64,000 nucleotides of DNA. It comes from JAVJSU01 sp040219275 (GTDB taxonomy: Bacteria; Chloroflexota; Anaerolineae; Aggregatilineales; Phototrophicaceae). A program made the position numbers and the translations under genes. Positions 62,501-64,000 of this stretch are shown piece by piece; the first letter of the stretch is position 1; the number at the start of each line of letters is the position of its first letter. Under the pieces are notes generated by a model. It saw nothing but the letters and a program-made list of their open reading frames with translations, did no database searches and was not told the origin of the DNA. The stretch is from assembly GCA_040219275.1 (NCBI GenBank), contig JAVJSU010000095.1, positions 1 through 64,000 of the forward strand, written 5' to 3'.

Positions 62501-62597
62501 GAGCCTATGCCCTCCAGCCGTTCAAAAATCAACCGAACAAAACTATCACTTTCTCCTCTCTCCAAGTTTTGGAGAGGGGTCGGGGATGAGGTAAAAA

Positions 62598-64000
62598 ATG
62601 GTCGGCATAATCGGGCAATCCGTCGCGGATCGTTACCGCATCGAGCGTCTGCTGGGGCAGGGCGGCATGGGCATGATCTATGAAGCCGAAGACCGCCAGA
62701 CGGGTACGATGGTCGCTATCAAAGTCATGCACGATCATCTCGCCCATCGCGCACAATTTCGGGATCGCTTCGTGCAAGAGGCGCAATCCGTCGCGGATCT
62801 CGACCATCCCAACATCGTCCGCGTGCTCGACCACAGTCCGGGCGCGGAACGGCTGTTTATCGTCATGGAATTGGTGTCCGGTGGCAGTCTGCGCGATTAT
62901 ATCAACCACGTCCGCACACCCTTCGCACTCGCCGACGCGACCTACATCACCGCACAAATCGCCGAGGCGCTCCACTATGCCCATGAGCACAACGTCATCC
63001 ACCGCGACGTAAAGCCGGAAAATATTTTGCTCCAACCGACTTCACGCTCGGCAGGCGGATTTCCCTATCACTGCATGTTGACCGATTTCGGCTTGGCAAA
63101 ATTGACCGACAACATCGGCTACACGCTCACGGGCAGACCCTTCGGCACATTTCCCTATATGTCGCCGGAGCAATGCAAGGCGGAAACGGTAGACCGCAGA
63201 ACCGATATTTATGCGCTTGGCATCGTGCTGTTTGAACTCACGACGGGCAAGCTCCCCTATGAGCCGCAAACCATCTTTGAGGCGTATAAGATGCACGTCG
63301 AAGCGCCCTTGCCGGAACCCCATCACTTTCGTGGGGATATGCCCAACAGCCTGCAACAAATCATGCTGACCTGTCTCGCCAAAAAACGTGAAGCCCGTTA
63401 TCAAACCGCGCTTGATCTTGCCCGCGATTTACGCAAAGTTTCGCTTGATCTACAGGGTGGCTATATCACCGAAGCCGGAGCAGGCGGAGCGTCTGCGCCA
63501 CCACCACAAACGCTCCCGCCGTCGGCATCTTCATCGTCGATATTTCAGCGTCCACAACCACCCACCGCGTCTGTTCCGTCCGCACAACCAGTCCCACCCG
63601 CGCAATCTGTCGCGTCGTTGCCATCTGCCCGACACTCCACCGTCCCGCCGTCTAGCCCGCCCTCATACGCTGATCTCTCTGCATCCGGCGTGCGCTCTGC
63701 CGCCAGACCCGTCCCGCAAGCTCTGCGCGTGGATAGCATCTACGTCAGCGATGGGGCGAATGGTGAGCATATTTTCCCGATTGAGCATGACCGTGTTCGC
63801 ATCGGACGCGCTCCCAAAATGGACATTGTGCTCGGCGGGCGTTATGTCTCCCGTGAGCACGCCATCCTCGAACGCCGTTCCGATGGCTCATACTGGATTC
63901 GTGGCACGGGGTCGCTCAATCCCTGTTTGCTAGAAGGCAATCCAGTCGGCTCAGAACGCGCCAGCCACTGGCAATATGGGCAAACCGTCACCATCGGCGA
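62598..64000 (+). CDS. Serine/threonine kinase with FHA domain (3' end beyond window)
   Basis: At least 467 residues. The kinase domain (about 12-275) is canonical: GQGGMGMIY, Lys42 (VAIKVM), HRDVKPEN with Asp137, DFGLAKL at 163-169, GTFPYMSPEQC and DIYALGIVLFEL. A Pro/Ser-rich linker (about 295-375) leads to an FHA domain from about 388 (IGRAPKMDI, SREHAI) that is cut by the window edge. No membrane helix occurs before the edge. The ATG at 62598 follows GAGG. As the only fully canonical kinase here and directly downstream of the FHA-baseplate gene, it is the best candidate writer of the phosphothreonine read by that FHA domain. Confidence 0.92.
   Translation, partial: MVGIIGQSVADRYRIERLLGQGGMGMIYEAEDRQTGTMVAIKVMHDHLAHRAQFRDRFVQEAQSVADLDHPNIVRVLDHSPGAERLFIVMELVSGGSLRDYINHVRTPFALADATYITAQIAEALHYAHEHNVIHRDVKPENILLQPTSRSAGGFPYHCMLTDFGLAKLTDNIGYTLTGRPFGTFPYMSPEQCKAETVDRRTDIYALGIVLFELTTGKLPYEPQTIFEAYKMHVEAPLPEPHHFRGDMPNSLQQIMLTCLAKKREARYQTALDLARDLRKVSLDLQGGYITEAGAGGASAPPPQTLPPSASSSSIFQRPQPPTASVPSAQPVPPAQSVASLPSARHSTVPPSSPPSYADLSASGVRSAARPVPQALRVDSIYVSDGANGEHIFPIEHDRVRIGRAPKMDIVLGGRYVSREHAILERRSDGSYWIRGTGSLNPCLLEGNPVGSERASHWQYGQTVTIG

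Noticed and set aside
46257..64000. Prophage
   Set aside because: No capsid, portal, terminase, holin, lysin or integrase genes; the AAA+ ATPase and DUF4255 protein are eCIS hallmarks.
46257..64000. Type VI secretion system
   Set aside because: No TssJ, TssL, TssM, TssK or ClpV; the ATPase is of the Afp15 type, although FHA/kinase control resembles type VI.
1..64000. CRISPR array
   Set aside because: Hairpin repeats are dispersed and irregularly spaced with no spacer series, and there are no cas genes.

Overview
The window looks like a chromosomal segment of a Chloroflexota bacterium, probably class Anaerolineae. The clues are inference from gene style: long secreted proteins with Thr/Ala/Glu tails, serine/threonine kinases fused to FHA and thrombospondin-type-3 repeats, Uma2 nucleases, and many dispersed palindromic intergenic repeats. 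No rRNA, tRNA, CRISPR array, transposase or integrase was found.

Layout. (1) 219-6017: a TroABCD-like metal ABC transporter operon (binding protein, ATPase, two permeases) with a methyltransferase gene between the permease genes. Both permeases carry C-terminal DtxR-like winged-helix extensions, and two DtxR-type palindromes sit at the promoter. (2) 6064-23616: mixed accessory and metabolic genes: a PQQ-type propeller, Uma2 nuclease, GH20 hexosaminidase with a divergent MFS transporter, a RibD-type reductase, a saccharopine dehydrogenase-like/TetR divergent pair with a 19-bp palindrome, HIT, TfoX-like and GNAT proteins, a secreted glycosidase and an alpha/beta hydrolase. Several small A+T-rich genes of unknown function here and at 35.9-39.6 kb lie between direct repeats of 49-113 bp. 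In most of these one repeat copy matches the 3' end of a resident gene. (3) 23881-26147: accessory proteins of an extracellular contractile injection system (eCIS): a DUF4157 protein with an HELTH motif, a PAAR-like DUF4280 protein, and a third protein sharing the DUF4157 protein's N-terminal GNQ motif. (4) 26418-43434: three giant membrane proteins with the order kinase, FHA, Ig-like domains, TM segment, thrombospondin-type-3 repeats. Two have lost the catalytic aspartate. Small accessory genes are interspersed. (5) 46257-64000: the eCIS structural operon: AAA+ ATPase, DUF4255 terminator-like protein, sheath, tube 1, gp51-like chaperone, small protein, tube 2, a 730-residue low-complexity protein, CIS tube/LysM-type protein, VgrG-like spike, gp25, baseplate J, an FHA domain fused to tail protein I, and a canonical Ser/Thr kinase with an FHA domain that runs off the window.

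How the parts may work together (inference). The cluster resembles an eCIS of the Afp/PVC type whose assembly or firing is controlled by Ser/Thr phosphorylation. One FHA phosphopeptide reader is built into a baseplate component and an active-looking kinase is encoded directly downstream. This is analogous to the PpkA/Fha threonine-phosphorylation control of type VI secretion. The three membrane kinases and pseudokinases upstream could couple an outside signal to the same switch. A tail fibre, a tape-measure protein and toxin cargo were not recognised here and may lie beyond 64000.
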